Assembly (NCBI RefSeq): GCF_004341625.1
Contig: NZ_SLZG01000004.1
Span: forward strand, 62,001-126,000
Reading direction: 5' to 3'
Origin: Rhizobium sp. BK376
GTDB taxonomy: Bacteria; Pseudomonadota; Alphaproteobacteria; Rhizobiales; Rhizobiaceae
DNA length: 64,000 nucleotides
Part shown: piece by piece, positions 1-9,862 of the stretch
How the letters are laid out: the number at the start of each line of letters is the position of its first letter
How positions within the stretch are numbered: position 1 is the stretch's first letter
Position numbers and translations under genes: made by a program
Notes under the pieces: model-generated
What the model was told of the DNA's origin: nothing
The model's input: only the letters and a program-made list of their open reading frames with translations
The model's database searches: none

Positions 1-139
1 CCGGCTGCTCAATCTTTTTCTTGAGCTGAACCGCCTGGGCACCGCAGTCGTCATCGCCACCCACGATCTGACCCTGATGGATCAGGTCGAGGCGAGGCGC
101 ATGATTTTGTCAGGGGGGCATCTGGATATCTATGACTGA
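1..139 (+). CDS. ftsE: Cell division ATP-binding protein FtsE, C-terminal fragment
   Basis: Only the last 45 codons are in the window; the gene begins upstream. The visible residues include the ABC-ATPase H-loop region (VVIATHDLTLMDQ) and the end ILSGGHLDIYD. FtsE is the cytoplasmic ATPase that drives FtsX at the divisome and controls peptidoglycan hydrolases. The stop codon lies inside the start of ftsX (8-nt overlap), the usual coupled ftsEX arrangement. The identification rests on this tail plus the following ftsX, so the family is secure although the Walker motifs cannot be seen. Confidence 0.85.
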   Translation, partial: RLLNLFLELNRLGTAVVIATHDLTLMDQVEARRMILSGGHLDIYD

Positions 140-1148
140 TCCGGCCCCGGCAAGAAGCGGACGACCCGCAGGTGGCGCCCCCGAAAAGAAGCGGCCGGAA
201 ATGCGCGTGCGCCCGACGGCCCCCATCGTTCCGCCCTCCAACATCCAGGGCAATGCGCTGATGGTGGTGATCGCCATCATGGCGTTTCTCGCCTGCCTGA
301 CGCTCGGCGCCGTCAGCATGGTGCGCTCGACGGCGGCAAGCTGGGAAAGCCAGATTTCCCGCGAGATCACCATCCAGATCAAGCCCGACGACAATCTCGA
401 CATGGAGAAGGCCCTGACCCAGGCGCGCGACATCGCGCTCGGCTTCGTCGGCACCAAGACCGGCCAGATCGTCGACGAGGCGGCGACGGCACGTCTGCTC
501 GAACCGTGGCTCGGGGCGGGTCTGGACCTGAAGGAACTGCCGGTGCCGCGCCTCGTCATCATCACCATCGACGAGACCCACCCGCCGGATTTCGAGGCGA
601 TGCGCGCACTGCTCAAGGATTCCATTCCGCAGGCATCGCTGGACGACCATCGCACCTGGGTCGATCGCCTGGTTTCCATGGCGCATACGACGGTTATGAT
701 CGGCACGGGCGTCCTTCTCCTCGTCTTCACGGCGATGGTTCTGACGGTGGTCTTCGCCACCCGCGGTACGCTGTCAGGCAATCGCCATATCGTCGAGGTC
801 TTGCATTTCGTCGGCGCTGAAAGCTCTTTCGTCGCCACGGAATTCCAGAAGCATTTCCTGAAGATCAGCCTCAAGGGATCAGCCGTGGGATCGGCGCTTG
901 CCGCCCTGTTCTTCGCCGCCGCCGGCATCATCCAGAGCCATACTATCGCCACGCCGCAAACCGACCAGGCGACCGCCCTGTTCGGCACCTTTTCGGTAGG
1001 CGCGCTCGGCTATGTCGGCATCTTCGTGACGATGATCGTCATCGCGCTTTTGACGACGGTCACGGCGCGGTTTACTGTCATGCGAACCATTTACGAGATC
1101 GACCTGATAAGGTCTGATCCAGCAAGAACCGACAGTGTCCCGAACTGA
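132..1148 (+). CDS. ftsX: Cell division protein FtsX (ABC transporter permease)
   Basis: The 338-aa protein has a basic, proline-rich cytoplasmic N-terminus (about residues 1-40). A first membrane segment follows around 45-65 (ALMVVIAIMAFLACLTLGAV), then a periplasmic domain to about 180, and three more membrane segments at about 185-210, 240-265 and 285-310. This is FtsX topology. With FtsE it forms a type VII-like ABC complex that transmits ATP hydrolysis across the membrane to regulate septal wall hydrolases; an EnvC-type coiled-coil/LytM protein is encoded far downstream in this window. The start overlaps the end of ftsE, so translation is probably coupled. Confidence 0.93.
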   Translation: MTDPAPARSGRPAGGAPEKKRPEMRVRPTAPIVPPSNIQGNALMVVIAIMAFLACLTLGAVSMVRSTAASWESQISREITIQIKPDDNLDMEKALTQARDIALGFVGTKTGQIVDEAATARLLEPWLGAGLDLKELPVPRLVIITIDETHPPDFEAMRALLKDSIPQASLDDHRTWVDRLVSMAHTTVMIGTGVLLLVFTAMVLTVVFATRGTLSGNRHIVEVLHFVGAESSFVATEFQKHFLKISLKGSAVGSALAALFFAAAGIIQSHTIATPQTDQATALFGTFSVGALGYVGIFVTMIVIALLTTVTARFTVMRTIYEIDLIRSDPARTDSVPN

Positions 1149-1218
1149 CGGTCTTACCCATGGCGTTTTGCCATCAAACAGCCTGTTCCTTGCCGCAATC
1201 TGCGGCTACTGATGATTC

Positions 1219-1953
1219 ATGACCATGGGCCAGATGACGCATAATACTTCTCTGCCGCCGACATTGCGGGAGCAATCCCAAAATGGCGGCTCGCCGCGTC
1301 GCAGCCTCTTCCGTAGAATTCTTCGCTGGGGCGGCTTTGCCTCCATCCTCCTCATGGCCATACTCTTCGGCGGATTCCTGCATTTTGCCGACTCGATCAC
1401 CACGCTGAAACCGCCACTCTATCCCAAGGCGGATGCGATCGTGGTCCTGACCGGCGGCTACCAGCGTATCGACCAGGCGGTGGAACTGCTGCGCCAGGGG
1501 GCCGGCAACCGGCTGCTGATATCAGGCGTCCATCCGACCACGACCCGCACGCAGATCCGCAGGCTGACACAGAGCCCCGCCAATCTCTTCTCGTGCTGCG
1601 TCGATATCGGCTACGATGCCCTGGACACGATCGGCAATGCCCGCGAGGCAGTGCGCTGGATCCACAGCAATGGCTATAAGCACGTGCTTGTCGTCACCAA
1701 CAACTATCATATGCCCCGCAGCATTGCCGAGCTGAAGTACGTCGATCCCGCCACCGATTTCATTCCCTATCCCGTCGTCAATTCCGACCTCAAGACGAAG
1801 GCATGGTTCACTGACCCGAATGCGTTGCGGACCATCCTCTCCGAATATGCGAAGGTGCTGCTCGCCGGGGCCAGAAACCTGACGGGCTTTGGGCGTCCTG
1901 TCGGCCTGCGATCGGAGGAGCCGGACGAGGCAACGGGCAAGAGCCACATCTGA
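1219..1953 (+). CDS. YdcF/DUF218 family membrane-anchored protein
   Basis: The 244-aa protein has a positively charged N-terminus, one membrane anchor at about residues 35-55 (FASILLMAILFGGFLHFAD), and a DUF218 domain. The domain is seen as DAIVVLTGGYQRIDQAVELL, a core LLISG strand, and the later VVTNNYHMPRS segment, where this family has conserved polar residues. DUF218 proteins (YdcF, ElyC, SanA) are linked to envelope maintenance and lipid-carrier metabolism, but the exact substrate is unknown. It follows ftsX and precedes plsC in the same direction, consistent with an envelope function. Confidence 0.8.
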   Translation: MTMGQMTHNTSLPPTLREQSQNGGSPRRSLFRRILRWGGFASILLMAILFGGFLHFADSITTLKPPLYPKADAIVVLTGGYQRIDQAVELLRQGAGNRLLISGVHPTTTRTQIRRLTQSPANLFSCCVDIGYDALDTIGNAREAVRWIHSNGYKHVLVVTNNYHMPRSIAELKYVDPATDFIPYPVVNSDLKTKAWFTDPNALRTILSEYAKVLLAGARNLTGFGRPVGLRSEEPDEATGKSHI

Positions 1954-2053
1954 CTTTCATGCCCTTCCGGCACGCGTCCGCTTTTTATTGACACGGATTT
2001 CGTGTAGGCACTCGGTGAAGCGCCCGGGCGTTCGGCGCGCCAGGGAAGCTTCC

Positions 2054-2857
2054 ATGAATACCGTGCGTTCGATCCTGTTCAATACCGCCTTCTACGCCAA
2101 TCTGATCATTCGCATGATCGTGCTTTCCCCGATCTATTTCTTCATGCCGCGAAAAGCCGCCTACGCTATCCCGAAAGCATGGGCGGCATCCAGCGTCTGG
2201 TTGATGAAGGTCATCGTCGGCACGACCTTCGAGATCGAGGGACTGGAGAACCTTCCCAAGGGCAGCTACATCTTCGCCCCGAAGCATCAGTCCTTCTGGG
2301 ACACCTTTGCGCTCCTGCCCTACCTTGACGATCCCGCCTATATCCTCAAGCGCGAGCTGATGTGGATCCCGCTTTTCGGCTGGTATGCCAAGAAACAGCG
2401 GATGATCCCGGTCGACCGCGGCGCCCGCGGCAAGGTGATGGTGGAGGTGATGAAACGCACCCAGGAGGAGCTCAAAAACGGCCGACAGCTCATCATCTAT
2501 CCGGAGGGCACCCGCCGGCCGCCGGGCGCCGAGCCGATTTATAAATATGGCATCGCCCGTATGTACCGCGATCTGAATATCCCGGTCGTGCCTGTCGCCA
2601 TGCATCCCGGCCTCTTCTGGCCGCGCCGTACGTTTCAGCGCTATCCCGGCCATCTCAAGGTGCGTATCCTGCCGCCGCTCCAGCCGGGCATGGATCCCGA
2701 CACTTTCTTTGCAAAGCTGATCGAGGAAACCGAGAAGGCAAGCGACGAGCTTCTCGTCGAAACCATCGCCAACAATCCGAAACTCCCCGTGCCGCCGACG
2801 GCAACGAAGCGCCTGGCCGAACTCGATGCTCAGAAAATCGCTGCCAAGGCGGTATAG
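2054..2857 (+). CDS. plsC: 1-acyl-sn-glycerol-3-phosphate acyltransferase
   Basis: This 267-aa protein would acylate lysophosphatidic acid to phosphatidic acid at the inner membrane in phospholipid synthesis. The catalytic H-X4-D motif is present (KHQSFWDTF, H78 and D83), and the substrate-binding EGTR motif is at residues 151-154 (YPEGTRRPPG). A hydrophobic segment at about 10-30 anchors it. The start at 2054 was chosen because the longer upstream reading overlaps the previous gene and has no family similarity, while MNTVRSILFNTAF starts just before the membrane segment. Rhizobia often have several PlsC paralogues, so this could be an accessory copy. Confidence 0.88.
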   Translation: MNTVRSILFNTAFYANLIIRMIVLSPIYFFMPRKAAYAIPKAWAASSVWLMKVIVGTTFEIEGLENLPKGSYIFAPKHQSFWDTFALLPYLDDPAYILKRELMWIPLFGWYAKKQRMIPVDRGARGKVMVEVMKRTQEELKNGRQLIIYPEGTRRPPGAEPIYKYGIARMYRDLNIPVVPVAMHPGLFWPRRTFQRYPGHLKVRILPPLQPGMDPDTFFAKLIEETEKASDELLVETIANNPKLPVPPTATKRLAELDAQKIAAKAV

Positions 2858-2865
2858 GCTCCGGA

Positions 2866-3399
2866 CTACGAGGCTTCGCGTATCCGCACGATTTCGTCGC
2901 TCACATCTTCGAGCCATTGGTCGCGGATGCCCATCTGCCGCAAATGCTCCAGCGTATTGAAAACATATGCGTCGTTCGGGCCTGATTGCCCCTTGGCGAA
3001 ATTGACGATGCGCGCGGCATCGACGGCACCGAGCGCGCCAGCATATTGCCGGTGGCTCCGGTCGACGACATAGGCGACGGCTGTCACGCGCCGCCCACCG
3101 GTCAGGCGGATCGGCAGCATGCGCTCAAGATAGACCTTGGTGACAAGTTCGCGCTCGCGCAGGTAGTCCAGCACCTCGGCCTTGCTTTTCGGCGCCACGT
3201 GGAAGGCCATGCCCCGGCAGGAACCGCCACGATCGAGGCCGAGCACGAGACCGGGGCTCGCCTCCGTGCCGCGATGTACCCAGGAGTGGACACAGAGGGC
3301 GCGGCGATATCCGAAAATCAGGGCCTCGGATTTTTCCACAAAGTCAAATCCCGGATTCCACATCAGTGATCCGTAGCCAAACACCCAAAATTCGTCCAT
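2866..3399 (-). CDS. ChaC-type gamma-glutamylcyclotransferase
   Basis: The 177-aa protein starts MDEFWVFGYGSLMWNPGF. The YGSLMWNP segment near the N-terminus is the glycine-rich substrate loop of the gamma-glutamylcyclotransferase (GGCT) fold. GGRRVTAVAYVVDRSHRQYAG in the second half fits the ChaC subfamily, which cleaves glutathione to 5-oxoproline and Cys-Gly. A slightly longer reading would use a TTG codon four residues upstream; the ATG at 3399 is the simpler start. It is convergent with plsC and divergent from the DUF2125 gene, so it is probably a single transcript. Confidence 0.85.
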   Translation of the reverse strand: MDEFWVFGYGSLMWNPGFDFVEKSEALIFGYRRALCVHSWVHRGTEASPGLVLGLDRGGSCRGMAFHVAPKSKAEVLDYLRERELVTKVYLERMLPIRLTGGRRVTAVAYVVDRSHRQYAGALGAVDAARIVNFAKGQSGPNDAYVFNTLEHLRQMGIRDQWLEDVSDEIVRIREAS

Positions 3400-3449
3400 A
3401 TCCAAAGCCAAATCAAAAGAAATCTACCGACTCACCATTGGAGAACATC

Positions 3450-4463
3450 ATGGCAGCGTCAAGCCAGACCGGCACATCCAGCACGGGCAAAAGGATGTGG
3501 CTGTTCGGGATCGCGCTGATCGTGATCATCGCGGCTCTCTATACCGGCGGCTGGTACTATGCGGCAGCCGCGCTGAAGACCAATGTGATGCGCGCGCTCG
3601 GAGACAAGAACGCGGCCGGCATTACCGGGCAATGCAGCGACCTTTCCCTGCAAGGCTTTCCCTTCCGTATCGGCCTCTCCTGCTCCAAGGTGGATATCGA
3701 CGACCATGTGAACGGCGTGTCGGGCTCCTTCGATGACCTCAACGCATCGGCACATGTCTACGCACCGGGCAACATCAGCTGGAATCTGAATTCGCCCGCC
3801 GAAATCCGCACCGCACAGGGCCTGAGCGTGTCGGCCGAGTGGAAGGATCTGCAGTCCACCCTCATCACCAAGGGCAACGGCATCGAGGAAGGCCGGACCG
3901 TGATAGAAGGCCTGAAGGCCGGTATCGCTTCATCCTTCACCGGCCAGAACTTCGATGTGTCAGCCGATCACACCGAAATTCATGTCCGCCAGAACGGCCC
4001 CAATCTCGAGGCAACGGTCGGCGTCGAAAAATCCAACACCGTCATCAAGGATTTTCCGCAGCCCCTGCCGACGCTGTCAGCCAGCGCCGACATTACGCTC
4101 GCGGACAAGGCCGGTCTTCTCGACGGCAGCGACAAGGGCGGCCTGCTGGGCGCATCGGGCACTCTGCATCGCGTCGTTGCCGATATCGGCGATGGCCGCG
4201 TCATGACACTGTCCGGCCCGTTCTCGATCGACGACCAGGGGCTGGTCTCCGGCCAGTTCAAGCTGGAGATCGAACAGATCGGCCCCTGGCGCGACAGCCT
4301 CAAGCAAACCATCCCCGCCGCCAAGCACATCATCGATTCAGCATCGAAGATCCTCAAGGCACTCGCAGCCGGCGGCGACAAGGTCTCCGTCGACCTGACT
4401 GCCGATCATGGCAACGTCTTCTTGAGCGGCTTCATTCCGCTCGGGCAGATCCCGCCGATTTGA
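3450..4463 (+). CDS. DUF2125 domain-containing protein
   Basis: The 337-aa protein has an N-terminal membrane anchor (about residues 14-37, MWLFGIALIVIIAALYTGGWYYAAAAL). A long periplasmic region follows that fits DUF2125, a family found mainly in alphaproteobacteria; no biochemical role is established. The segment around QCSDLSLQGFPFRIGLSCSKVDID is characteristic of the family, with the two cysteines probably forming a disulfide. The start at 3450 is preceded by GGAGAA; the upstream extension is unlikely because it overlaps the chaC promoter and contains no membrane signal. Confidence 0.8.
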   Translation: MAASSQTGTSSTGKRMWLFGIALIVIIAALYTGGWYYAAAALKTNVMRALGDKNAAGITGQCSDLSLQGFPFRIGLSCSKVDIDDHVNGVSGSFDDLNASAHVYAPGNISWNLNSPAEIRTAQGLSVSAEWKDLQSTLITKGNGIEEGRTVIEGLKAGIASSFTGQNFDVSADHTEIHVRQNGPNLEATVGVEKSNTVIKDFPQPLPTLSASADITLADKAGLLDGSDKGGLLGASGTLHRVVADIGDGRVMTLSGPFSIDDQGLVSGQFKLEIEQIGPWRDSLKQTIPAAKHIIDSASKILKALAAGGDKVSVDLTADHGNVFLSGFIPLGQIPPI

Positions 4464-4543
4464 GGTACGGATCGGTTAGTAAACCTGACCGTTATACCGC
4501 CCCCTCATTCGCCTACCGCCGAACCTAGTGGCGGCTTGGAATC

Positions 4544-5473
4544 CTACTTCTTCTCCAGCCCGTGCGGACGACCAAAGTCCGGAGCGTCCACGTCCTGACC
4601 GGCCTGCACGATCGAGCGGCGGATGGCGCGGGTTCGGGTGAAGAGGTCGAAGATCTTGTCGCCCTCGCCCCAGCGGATCGCCCGCTGCAGATAGGCGAGG
4701 TCTTCGGAGAAGCGCGCCAGCATTTCCAGGATGGCATCGCGATTGTGCAGGCAGACGTCGCGCCACATGGTCGGGTCGGAAGCGGCCAGACGCGTGAAGT
4801 CGCGGAAACCGGAGGCGGAATATTTGATGACTTCCGATTCCGTCACCGTTTCCAGATCGTCGGCCGTACCGACGATATTATAGGCAATGAGGTGCGGCAG
4901 ATGCGAGACGATCGCCAGCACCTTGTCATGGTGCTCCGCATCCATTTCATCGACCTTGGACCCGAGCGTTTCCCAGAAACGGCGAAGTTTCCTAAGCGCA
5001 TCCTCGTTAGTGCCGGGAAGGGGCGTGAAGATGCACCAGCGGCCCTCGAAGAGGCCGGGAAAACCGGCATCCGGTCCCGATTTTTCAGTGCCCGCCAGCG
5101 GATGGCCGGGAATGAAATTGACGTTGTCAGGCATATGCGGCTGCATCTGCGCAATGACCGACGCCTTGGTGGACCCGACATCGGTAACAATAGCGCCCGG
5201 CTTCAGGCTGCCAGCGATCTCCTTCGCCACGGCTTCAGACGCGCCCACGGGCACGCAGACGATGACCAGATCGGCATCCCTGACAGCGTCGGCGGCAGAT
5301 GCCAAATAGCGATCGCCGAGCCGCAGTTCCTCGGCTCGCTTGAGTGCCGCGGCGCCATGGTCGGCGACGACGATTTCTCTGGTCAGGCTAAGCCTTCGCA
5401 GATCATGCGCAATCGAGGAGCCGATCAGTCCGATGCCGATCAGGCAGATGCGGTCGAACTGGATGTCGCTCAT
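4544..5473 (-). CDS. Prephenate/arogenate dehydrogenase family protein
   Basis: The 309-aa protein would oxidatively decarboxylate prephenate (or arogenate) on the way to tyrosine. The N-terminal Rossmann motif is visible ([18 protein letters not shown], residues 10-27), followed by the NAD-binding VIVCVPVG strand and the [10 protein letters not shown] segment. Further on, [14 protein letters not shown] carries the family's conserved histidine. Its start codon overlaps the hisC stop (ATGA), so the two form an operon. The pair hisC-tyrC is common in alphaproteobacteria, where the aminotransferase may serve both histidine and aromatic amino acid synthesis. Confidence 0.9.
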   Translation of the reverse strand: MSDIQFDRICLIGIGLIGSSIAHDLRRLSLTREIVVADHGAAALKRAEELRLGDRYLASAADAVRDADLVIVCVPVGASEAVAKEIAGSLKPGAIVTDVGSTKASVIAQMQPHMPDNVNFIPGHPLAGTEKSGPDAGFPGLFEGRWCIFTPLPGTNEDALRKLRRFWETLGSKVDEMDAEHHDKVLAIVSHLPHLIAYNIVGTADDLETVTESEVIKYSASGFRDFTRLAASDPTMWRDVCLHNRDAILEMLARFSEDLAYLQRAIRWGEGDKIFDLFTRTRAIRRSIVQAGQDVDAPDFGRPHGLEKK

Positions 5474-6579
5474 GCCGTCCGTCCCATAAATTCGCCGAGC
5501 GTTTCGATGAGGCCGCGATTGGCCTCTTCCGTGCCGATGCTCATCCGCAATGCGTTCGGGAAACCGTAGCCCCGCACCGCGCGCACGATATAACCGCGGC
5601 TCGTCAGGAAATCGTCGGCCTCAGGCGCCCGCTTGCCGTCGGCATCGGGGAAATGGACGAGGACGAAATTCGCGACCGACGGCGTCACCTTGAGCCCGAT
5701 CGCTTCAAGCGCGCTCGTCACCTTGTCGATCCAGAGAAGATTGTAGGTTACCGCCGTCTCGGTGAAAGCCTGATCGCGCATGGCGGCAGCACCGGCGGCA
5801 ATCGCCATGGCATTCATGTTGAACGGAGCGCGTACGCGGTTGAGCGCATCGATGATCTCCGCCGGCGCGAACATCCATCCGATACGCAAGGCCGCAAGGC
5901 CATAGATCTTCGAGAAGGTACGGGTCATGACGACATTGACATTCGAGGACACCAATTCGATACCCGCCTCATAGTCGTTCCGGCGCACATATTCCGCATA
6001 GGCTGCGTCGAGCACCAGGATGACGTTCTTGGGCAAGCTTGCCTGGAGGCGGCGAATTTCGCTCACCGGAACATAGGTGCCAGTCGGATTGCCCGGATTG
6101 GCAATGAAGACCATCTTGGTCTTCTTGGTAACGGCGGCAAGGATCGCATCGACATCGACAGTGCAATCCTTCTCCTTGACGGTTACGGGCGTCGCGCCGG
6201 CACCCATGGCCTGGATCTTGTAGATGGCAAAGCCGTGTTCGGTGACGATGGCTTCGTCACCGGTTCCCAGATAGACGTGGCACAAGAGGGCGAGCAGTTC
6301 GTCCGAGCCGTTGCCGCACATGATATTGGCTGGGTTGAGACCGTGCACGTCGGCGATCGCCTGCCGCAATTCCTTCGCCTGTCCGTCCGGATAGCGCTCC
6401 AGATGATCGGCCGCTGCGCGCGCCGCCGCGATGGCCTTCGGGCTGGCGCCGAGCGGCGTTTCGTTGGAGGACAGCTTGAACACCCTAGCGACGCCCGGCG
6501 CATGCTCCTTGCCCGGCACATAGGCGGCGATATCGAGAATGCCGGAACGCGGAACAGGCTTGGTCATGTCAGTGCTCAT
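5470..6579 (-). CDS. hisC: Histidinol-phosphate aminotransferase
   Basis: The 369-aa protein is a PLP-dependent class I/II aminotransferase that makes histidinol phosphate from imidazole-acetol phosphate. Family signatures are [14 protein letters not shown] near the N-terminus, [11 protein letters not shown] (PLP phosphate region), [20 protein letters not shown] and [15 protein letters not shown] with the Schiff-base lysine in SK. The start [13 protein letters not shown] at 6579 was preferred to a much longer reading that runs into an intergenic repeat. It overlaps the downstream dehydrogenase by 4 nt. The broad-specificity HisC group also transaminates aromatic substrates. Confidence 0.92.
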   Translation of the reverse strand: MSTDMTKPVPRSGILDIAAYVPGKEHAPGVARVFKLSSNETPLGASPKAIAAARAAADHLERYPDGQAKELRQAIADVHGLNPANIMCGNGSDELLALLCHVYLGTGDEAIVTEHGFAIYKIQAMGAGATPVTVKEKDCTVDVDAILAAVTKKTKMVFIANPGNPTGTYVPVSEIRRLQASLPKNVILVLDAAYAEYVRRNDYEAGIELVSSNVNVVMTRTFSKIYGLAALRIGWMFAPAEIIDALNRVRAPFNMNAMAIAAGAAAMRDQAFTETAVTYNLLWIDKVTSALEAIGLKVTPSVANFVLVHFPDADGKRAPEADDFLTSRGYIVRAVRGYGFPNALRMSIGTEEANRGLIETLGEFMGRTA

Positions 6580-6685
6580 GGGATCGACCTTGGGATGAAA
6601 TAGTTCTGTCGCAATAGCGGTGAAGCGCGCTTTTGTCGAGGGTTTGCGGGTTTGGCCGGAGGTAATTGCATATACAAAAGACCCC

Positions 6686-6811
6686 TTCTGGCCTGCCGGC
6701 CATCTCCCGGCAAAGAGGGAGAAGGTTCGCGGCACGGCCTCGGCTCTATCAAAGCCTCGGCAGCGCGGCCGACAAACCCCTACCCCTTTGTGGGGAGGGG
6801 TTGGGGAGGGG
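6686..6811. repeat. RIME-like intergenic mosaic repeats
   Basis: Two GC-rich palindromic units lie between the methyltransferase stop codon and hisC. The first (about 6688-6726) contains CTGCCGGCCATCTCCC and a CTCCC/GGGAG inverted pair. The second (about 6775-6811) is a C-run followed by G-runs (CCCCTACCCC, then GGGGAGGGG twice). Such units are dispersed in Rhizobium genomes as RIME elements. The second ends just before the methyltransferase stop, so it could act as a 3' end structure for that transcript. Assignment is from memory of the family, not a search. Confidence 0.6.
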
Positions 6812-6815
6812 TCTT

Positions 6816-7553
6816 TCACAACCGCGTCGTCGGCACGCCACGCGGCGCAAGAACCGGAACGAAGACGCGTCGGGATGCGCGCACCGCGACCGGCAGTCCC
6901 TGATAAAGCCGTTTCTGTGCCTCGACGACAATAACACCTGAAAAGGCTGGCCACAGCGTGCGCCCTACCCGCTCGAATGCGCGCCGGAGGCTCAGCACGG
7001 CGCGCAGCTTGGACGGCGGGAAGAACAGCGCTTCAGCTGTCGCGCCGGGGGTAAAATTGGTCTCGCGCAGCAAATGCGTCAGCTGGCCGCGCGAATAGGG
7101 TCGGCCGGAGCCGAAAGGCGTGTGCTCCATCCGTGCCCAGACGCCGCGGCGGTTCGGCACCACGATGACAAGGCGTCCACCAGGCGCCAGCACCCGCCAC
7201 AACTCCTTCAGCGTCTCGCGCGGGCTTTCGGCGAATTCCAGCGAGTGAACCATCAGCACGCGATCGATCGAGGAATCAGGCAGCGGCAGTTCCTCGTCGA
7301 AGATCAGTGCCGTCGAAGACGCTGACCCCATCGGCCAGTTCACCGCCCCCTGCCCCGCCGGCATGAAGGCGAAGGTGCGCTCGGTATCAACGCGAAAGCG
7401 GTCGAGATAGGGAACGGAATAGCCAAGGCCCACCAATCGCTCTTCCGGAAGCCGGGCCCAGATCGATGAAAGAGCCATGACGATAGAGTGCTCGGCCAAG
7501 CGACCGAGCTCGGAATGGTAGAACTGGCGGAGATCGACGATATCGGCGTGCAT
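6816..7553 (-). CDS. Class I SAM-dependent methyltransferase
   Basis: The 245-aa protein shows the Methyltransf_11-type core. A glycine-rich segment ([15 protein letters not shown]) is followed by [50 protein letters not shown], the typical motif IV to VI of small-molecule methyltransferases. The substrate is unknown. The start at 7553 ([12 protein letters not shown]) was chosen over an upstream codon because it begins at conserved sequence. It is divergent from gloB, with about 90 bases between the two starts. Confidence 0.8.
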   Translation of the reverse strand: MHADIVDLRQFYHSELGRLAEHSIVMALSSIWARLPEERLVGLGYSVPYLDRFRVDTERTFAFMPAGQGAVNWPMGSASSTALIFDEELPLPDSSIDRVLMVHSLEFAESPRETLKELWRVLAPGGRLVIVVPNRRGVWARMEHTPFGSGRPYSRGQLTHLLRETNFTPGATAEALFFPPSKLRAVLSLRRAFERVGRTLWPAFSGVIVVEAQKRLYQGLPVAVRASRRVFVPVLAPRGVPTTRL

Positions 7554-7644
7554 TGCGGTAAATGTTATCAGCAGGCAGTTGGACTTCAAGGCCGAAGCCT
7601 CTACATTTGCCCGAAGCGACTAGGGATATGGGATGATTTCAGTC

Positions 7645-8415
7645 ATGAAACCTTTGGAAATAGAAGTTTTTATCTGCCGCTCCGATAATTACGGCGTACT
7701 GGTGCACGATCCGGAAACGAGCCTCACCGCCTGCATTGACGCACCGGAGGCAGCGCCCATCCTCGCGGCGGCGACGCGCCGGGGCTGGGACATCACGCAT
7801 ATCCTGACGACCCATCATCACACCGATCATGTCGAAGGCAATCTGGCATTGAAGGAACAGTTCGGCTGCGTGATCATCGGCCCGGTCAACGAAGCCGTAG
7901 CGATCCCCGGCCTCGATCGTGCGGTTGGCGACGGCGACAGTTTTGAATTCGGCGGCCACACGGTCAATGTCATCGAAACGCCCGGCCATACTGCCGGCCA
8001 TGTCTGCTACCATTTCGAAGACGACAAGCTGCTGTTTTCCGCCGATACGCTCTTTGCGCTGGGTTGCGGCCGGCTCTTCGAACGTCCGGCCACGGACATG
8101 TGGCATTCGCTGCAGAAGCTGGCAGTCCTCCCGGATGAAACCGCCATCTATTTCGGCCACGAATATACGCTTTCCAACGCCCGTTTCGCCGTCACCATCG
8201 ATCCGGACAACGAGCGCCTGAAATCGCGCGCCGCCGATATCGAGGCACTGAGGGCGGAAGGAAAATTCACCATTCCGACGACGCTTGCGCTTGAAAAGGA
8301 AACCAACCCCTTCCTGCGCGCCGCCGATCCCTCGATCCGTCGCAACCTGCTGATGGAAAGCCGCAGCAACGAGGAAGTCTTTGCCGAGATCCGCAAGCGC
8401 AAGGACAATTTCTAA
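7645..8415 (+). CDS. gloB: Hydroxyacylglutathione hydrolase (glyoxalase II)
   Basis: The 256-aa protein would hydrolyse S-lactoylglutathione to glutathione and D-lactate in methylglyoxal detoxification. It is a metallo-beta-lactamase fold enzyme with the binuclear metal motif THHHTDH at residues 56-62, the GHTAGHVCY histidine, an [14 protein letters not shown] segment carrying the bridging aspartate, and FGHEYT. The C-terminal HAGH domain is present (NPFLRA followed by a basic end). An ATG four codons upstream is possible; MKPLEIEVF at 7645 fits the family better. Confidence 0.92.
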   Translation: MKPLEIEVFICRSDNYGVLVHDPETSLTACIDAPEAAPILAAATRRGWDITHILTTHHHTDHVEGNLALKEQFGCVIIGPVNEAVAIPGLDRAVGDGDSFEFGGHTVNVIETPGHTAGHVCYHFEDDKLLFSADTLFALGCGRLFERPATDMWHSLQKLAVLPDETAIYFGHEYTLSNARFAVTIDPDNERLKSRAADIEALRAEGKFTIPTTLALEKETNPFLRAADPSIRRNLLMESRSNEEVFAEIRKRKDNF

Positions 8416-8469
8416 GCGCAAAGCCTCGATCGCAGGAAGCGGGACCGGAAAGACACCCAGGAAGACACA

Positions 8470-8910
8470 ATGCCTCAACCTGATCTGACGCCTGATGATA
8501 TCATCCAGGCCCTCGCAATGCAGCCGCATCCCGAGGGCGGATGGTATGTCGAGACTTTCCGGGACGAGAATGGCGGCGACCGCGGCCATTCGACCGCGAT
8601 CTACTACATGCTTCAGAAGGGCGAGCGGTCGCATTGGCACCGCGTCCGCGATGCGGCCGAGGCCTGGCACTATTATGCGGGCGCCCCCCTGGCGCTCCAT
8701 CGTTCCGCAGACGGGCAAACCAGCGACACGATCGTGCTCGGAACGAACCTGTTGAACGGCGAGAGACCACAGGCGATTGTCCCGGCCGACTGGTGGCAAT
8801 CGGCGGAAACGCTCGGCGATTTCACGCTTGTCGGCTGCACCGTATCGCCCGGCTTCCAGTTCTCGAGCTTCGAAATGGCCGCGCCCGACTGGAAGCCTGT
8901 AGCCGACTAA
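8470..8910 (+). CDS. Cupin domain-containing protein (DUF985)
   Basis: The 146-aa protein is a single small beta-barrel of the DUF985/Cupin_5 type. It is recognised by PHPEGGWYVETFRD near the N-terminus, STAIYYMLQKGERSHWHRV with cupin histidines, and AEAWHYYAGAPLAL. The C-terminal VGCTVSPGFQFSSFEMA is also typical. Members bind small ligands or metals, but the function is not settled. It follows gloB after 54 bases in the same direction and may share its transcript. Confidence 0.83.
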   Translation: MPQPDLTPDDIIQALAMQPHPEGGWYVETFRDENGGDRGHSTAIYYMLQKGERSHWHRVRDAAEAWHYYAGAPLALHRSADGQTSDTIVLGTNLLNGERPQAIVPADWWQSAETLGDFTLVGCTVSPGFQFSSFEMAAPDWKPVAD

Positions 8911-8914
8911 ATAG

Positions 8915-9811
8915 TCACTCCGCTACGGCAGCGGCCTCTTCGGCCGGCGAGCGGCGAAGGATCATGCGATGCGCGGCAAGGACCGCCCCGCCGGTCACCA
9001 GCAGGCAGGCGATCGCGATCCCCCAGCTCGACTCGGCAAAGCCGAACAGCATCAGGATCATCGTCGACAGAAGCGGGGCGGCATAGCTCGCAGCACCCAA
9101 TATCTGGATGTCTCCGTTCTTGACGCCGTAGTCCCAGGCATAGAATGCGGCACCGACCGGAAACAGGCCGAGGCCGGCGATGGCGATCCACTGGAACGGC
9201 GTTTCCGGCCAGATCGTCGCCTCGAGCCCGACATGGCAGGCAAGCGAAAGAACAGATGTCGCGAGACAGAAACCGGTAACGACATCGGTCGAGACGGCAT
9301 CGAAGCGCCGGGTGAGCAGGGAATAGCCCGACCACGTGAAAGCACAGAGCAAGGCCGCTCCGTAGCCGAGCCCATAGGCGCCCTCGAAATGAAAGCCGTT
9401 GCGACCGACGATAAGAACCGTGCCGGCAAGACCCAAGACCGCCCCGGCCACGTGATACCAGCGCAGCCGCTCGCCGGGCAGAAGTGCCGAACCGACGACG
9501 ATCAGCAGCGGCCAGAGATAGGCGATGAGCCCGGCTTCGACCGCCGGCGCATTTCTGAGCGCCGTGAAATAGAGGAAATGATAGCCGAAAAGACCGAGAA
9601 TGCCTGATATCCAGACCTTGACGGGCTGCCGCAGAAGCTTCAGCCGTTCAGGTTTCAGCGCGAGCACAAGGATGCCCGGCAGGCTGCCGATCGCAAAGCA
9701 GATCGCAGAAAGCTGAAACGGCTGGATTCTCCCGGAGGCCGCGGTAAAGAGCGCCAGGAACGACCACATGAGAATGGCGGAAAATCCGATCAACGTCGCA
9801 CGAAGATTCAT
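8915..9811 (-). CDS. DMT-family exporter, YddG-like (aromatic amino acids)
   Basis: The 298-aa protein has about ten hydrophobic segments arranged as two EamA repeats (about residues 5-140 and 150-285). The segment LRNAPAVEAGLIAYLWPLLIVVGSALLPGE is strongly like YddG, the inner-membrane exporter of aromatic amino acids, but substrate preference is inferred from resemblance only. It is convergent with the cupin gene, with four bases between the stop codons. Other drug/metabolite transporters of the family are possible. Confidence 0.8.
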   Translation of the reverse strand: MNLRATLIGFSAILMWSFLALFTAASGRIQPFQLSAICFAIGSLPGILVLALKPERLKLLRQPVKVWISGILGLFGYHFLYFTALRNAPAVEAGLIAYLWPLLIVVGSALLPGERLRWYHVAGAVLGLAGTVLIVGRNGFHFEGAYGLGYGAALLCAFTWSGYSLLTRRFDAVSTDVVTGFCLATSVLSLACHVGLEATIWPETPFQWIAIAGLGLFPVGAAFYAWDYGVKNGDIQILGAASYAAPLLSTMILMLFGFAESSWGIAIACLLVTGGAVLAAHRMILRRSPAEEAAAVAE

Positions 9812-9862
9812 GCTGTTCCTGCCCTCAGGCCGGAAACGGAATGACCAAGGAGACTTTCAGCC

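Noticed and set aside
4562..5569. A 335-codon plus-strand frame opposite the prephenate dehydrogenase gene
   Set aside because: Shadow of the real gene; the minus-strand product has clear Rossmann and catalytic motifs.
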